64,000 nt of DNA. Origin: Flavobacteriales bacterium. GTDB lineage: Bacteria; Bacteroidota; Bacteroidia; Flavobacteriales_C; GCA-002722245. The translations under genes and the position numbers were made by a program. Positions 63,422 through 64,000 of this stretch are shown one piece after another. The stretch covers positions 1-64,000 of the forward strand of contig JAHEZL010000015.1 of NCBI GenBank assembly GCA_023251095.1, given 5' to 3'. How positions within the stretch are numbered: position 1 is the first letter of the stretch; each line of letters opens with the position of its first letter. Under the pieces are notes generated by a model. It worked only from the letters and a program-made list of their open reading frames with translations, ran no database searches and was not told where the DNA came from.

Positions 63422-64000
63422 TTATAAGTATTTTTTAAGTTTTGCATCGGAGCTTACATCGGTTACAAATTGTTTTATTTGTTGTTCGTCTCCTTTAGGG
63501 CAAATCAACAATACATTGTCGGAATCAACAATGATGAAATCTTTCAATCCGTTAACCACAACCAGTTTTCCGTTGGATACATTGAAAATGTTGTTTTCGG
63601 AATTGTACACTTTTACATTTTTCCCAATTACTGCATTTCCTTTGTCGTCTTTATCCAGATGCTCATATACAGAGCCCCATGTGCCTAAATCCGTCCAGCC
63701 GATTTCACAAGGCAATACATACACATTTTTTGCTTTTTCCATGATACCGTAATCAATGGAAATATTGGTGCATTCTGAATAAGCTTTAGTGATGAAAGCC
63801 TCTTCCTGAGGCGTATTGTAGGCGTCTTTTCCTTCTTTAAAAATGTTGTTGATTTCAGGAAGGTGTTTTTCCAAGGCGGTGATAATACTTTTTGCCGACC
63901 AGATGAAAATGCCGCTGTTCCAGGAGAAATCACCGCTTTGAAGAAAAAACTTAGCCATTTCCAGATTGGGTTTTTCGGTGAAAGTTTTCACTTTTTTGAG
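63422..64000 (-). CDS. mannose-1-phosphate guanylyltransferase, C-terminal part (cut by window edge)
   Basis: The frame is open to the right edge, so the N-terminal nucleotide-binding part is missing. A GTG at 63991 is internal and not a start. What remains (about 193 residues) carries the GDP-mannose pyrophosphorylase segments [34 protein letters not shown] and [20 protein letters not shown], then the C-terminal [20 protein letters not shown]. The enzyme makes GDP-mannose from mannose-1-phosphate and GTP for polysaccharide or glycoprotein synthesis. It precedes fumC by one base. Confidence 0.9.
   Translation of the reverse strand, partial: LKKVKTFTEKPNLEMAKFFLQSGDFSWNSGIFIWSAKSIITALEKHLPEINNIFKEGKDAYNTPQEEAFITKAYSECTNISIDYGIMEKAKNVYVLPCEIGWTDLGTWGSVYEHLDKDDKGNAVIGKNVKVYNSENNIFNVSNGKLVVVNGLKDFIIVDSDNVLLICPKGDEQQIKQFVTDVSSDAKLKKYL

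Noticed and set aside
63989-63991. GTG as start of the guanylyltransferase
   Set aside because: The frame continues to the window edge and the missing N-terminal nucleotide-binding domain must lie beyond it.

Overview
The window is AT-rich chromosomal DNA from a member of the Bacteroidota. This rests on a complete-looking set of type IX secretion (T9SS) and gliding-type genes (two porU-like genes, porV, a porP/sprF-family gene, gldJ), several secreted proteins with T9SS type A or type B C-terminal sorting domains, Bacteroidota-style promoter motifs (TTG near -33, TAnnTTTG-like near -7) and 7TMR-DISM and Y_Y_Y sensor proteins. The genus cannot be fixed from the sequence alone. No rRNA, tRNA, CRISPR array, integrase or intact insertion sequence was seen.

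Layout. 230-4218 (minus) is a four-gene Anbu cluster: circularly permuted ATP-grasp, alpha-E protein, transglutaminase-like protease and the proteasome-related Anbu subunit. 4636-7911 holds two convergent secreted T9SS cargo genes (beta-helix and LamG-like) sharing a bidirectional terminator. 8083-17951 (plus) carries PEP carboxylase, a membrane Reg_prop/Y_Y_Y/LuxR-type regulator, a secreted purple-acid-phosphatase-like enzyme and a di-haem cytochrome c peroxidase-like protein. 18060-23322 (plus) is a compact six-gene operon: a coiled-coil protein, a membrane-anchored PspA-like helical protein, a periplasmic solute-binding domain fused to an OmpA peptidoglycan-binding domain, a NitT/TauT-type permease, its ATPase and a small lipoprotein. 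It is followed by a 33-codon duplicate of the end of the peroxidase gene, so the operon sits between two copies of that gene end. It is the best candidate here for an undescribed system.

23514-32014 (minus) is a six-gene beta-1,3-glucan operon (CBM-like protein, GH16 lipoprotein, two outer-membrane barrels, a surface lipoprotein, GH3 beta-glucosidase) with no SusC/SusD pair. A wrecked cytochrome P450 gene fused to an unrelated tail follows, then a small secreted CBM-like protein. Next come a 7TMR-DISM membrane sensor whose cytoplasmic end is an IS1595-type zinc ribbon, and a large GH81 endo-beta-1,3-glucanase exported by T9SS. GH16 and GH81 would cut laminarin-like or fungal-wall glucan outside the cell and GH3 would finish the oligosaccharides. 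The 7TM protein is a plausible regulator, and a shared upstream motif may link the three promoters.

41805-57427 (minus) runs from tandem porU paralogues through porV, ispF, pdhA and pdhC to a strong terminator, then a separate 1201-residue T9SS type B surface protein. Divergently, 57606-61486 (plus) carries porP/sprF, gldJ and murF. The right end (minus) has a small barrel-like protein, fumC and a mannose-1-phosphate guanylyltransferase cut by the window edge.
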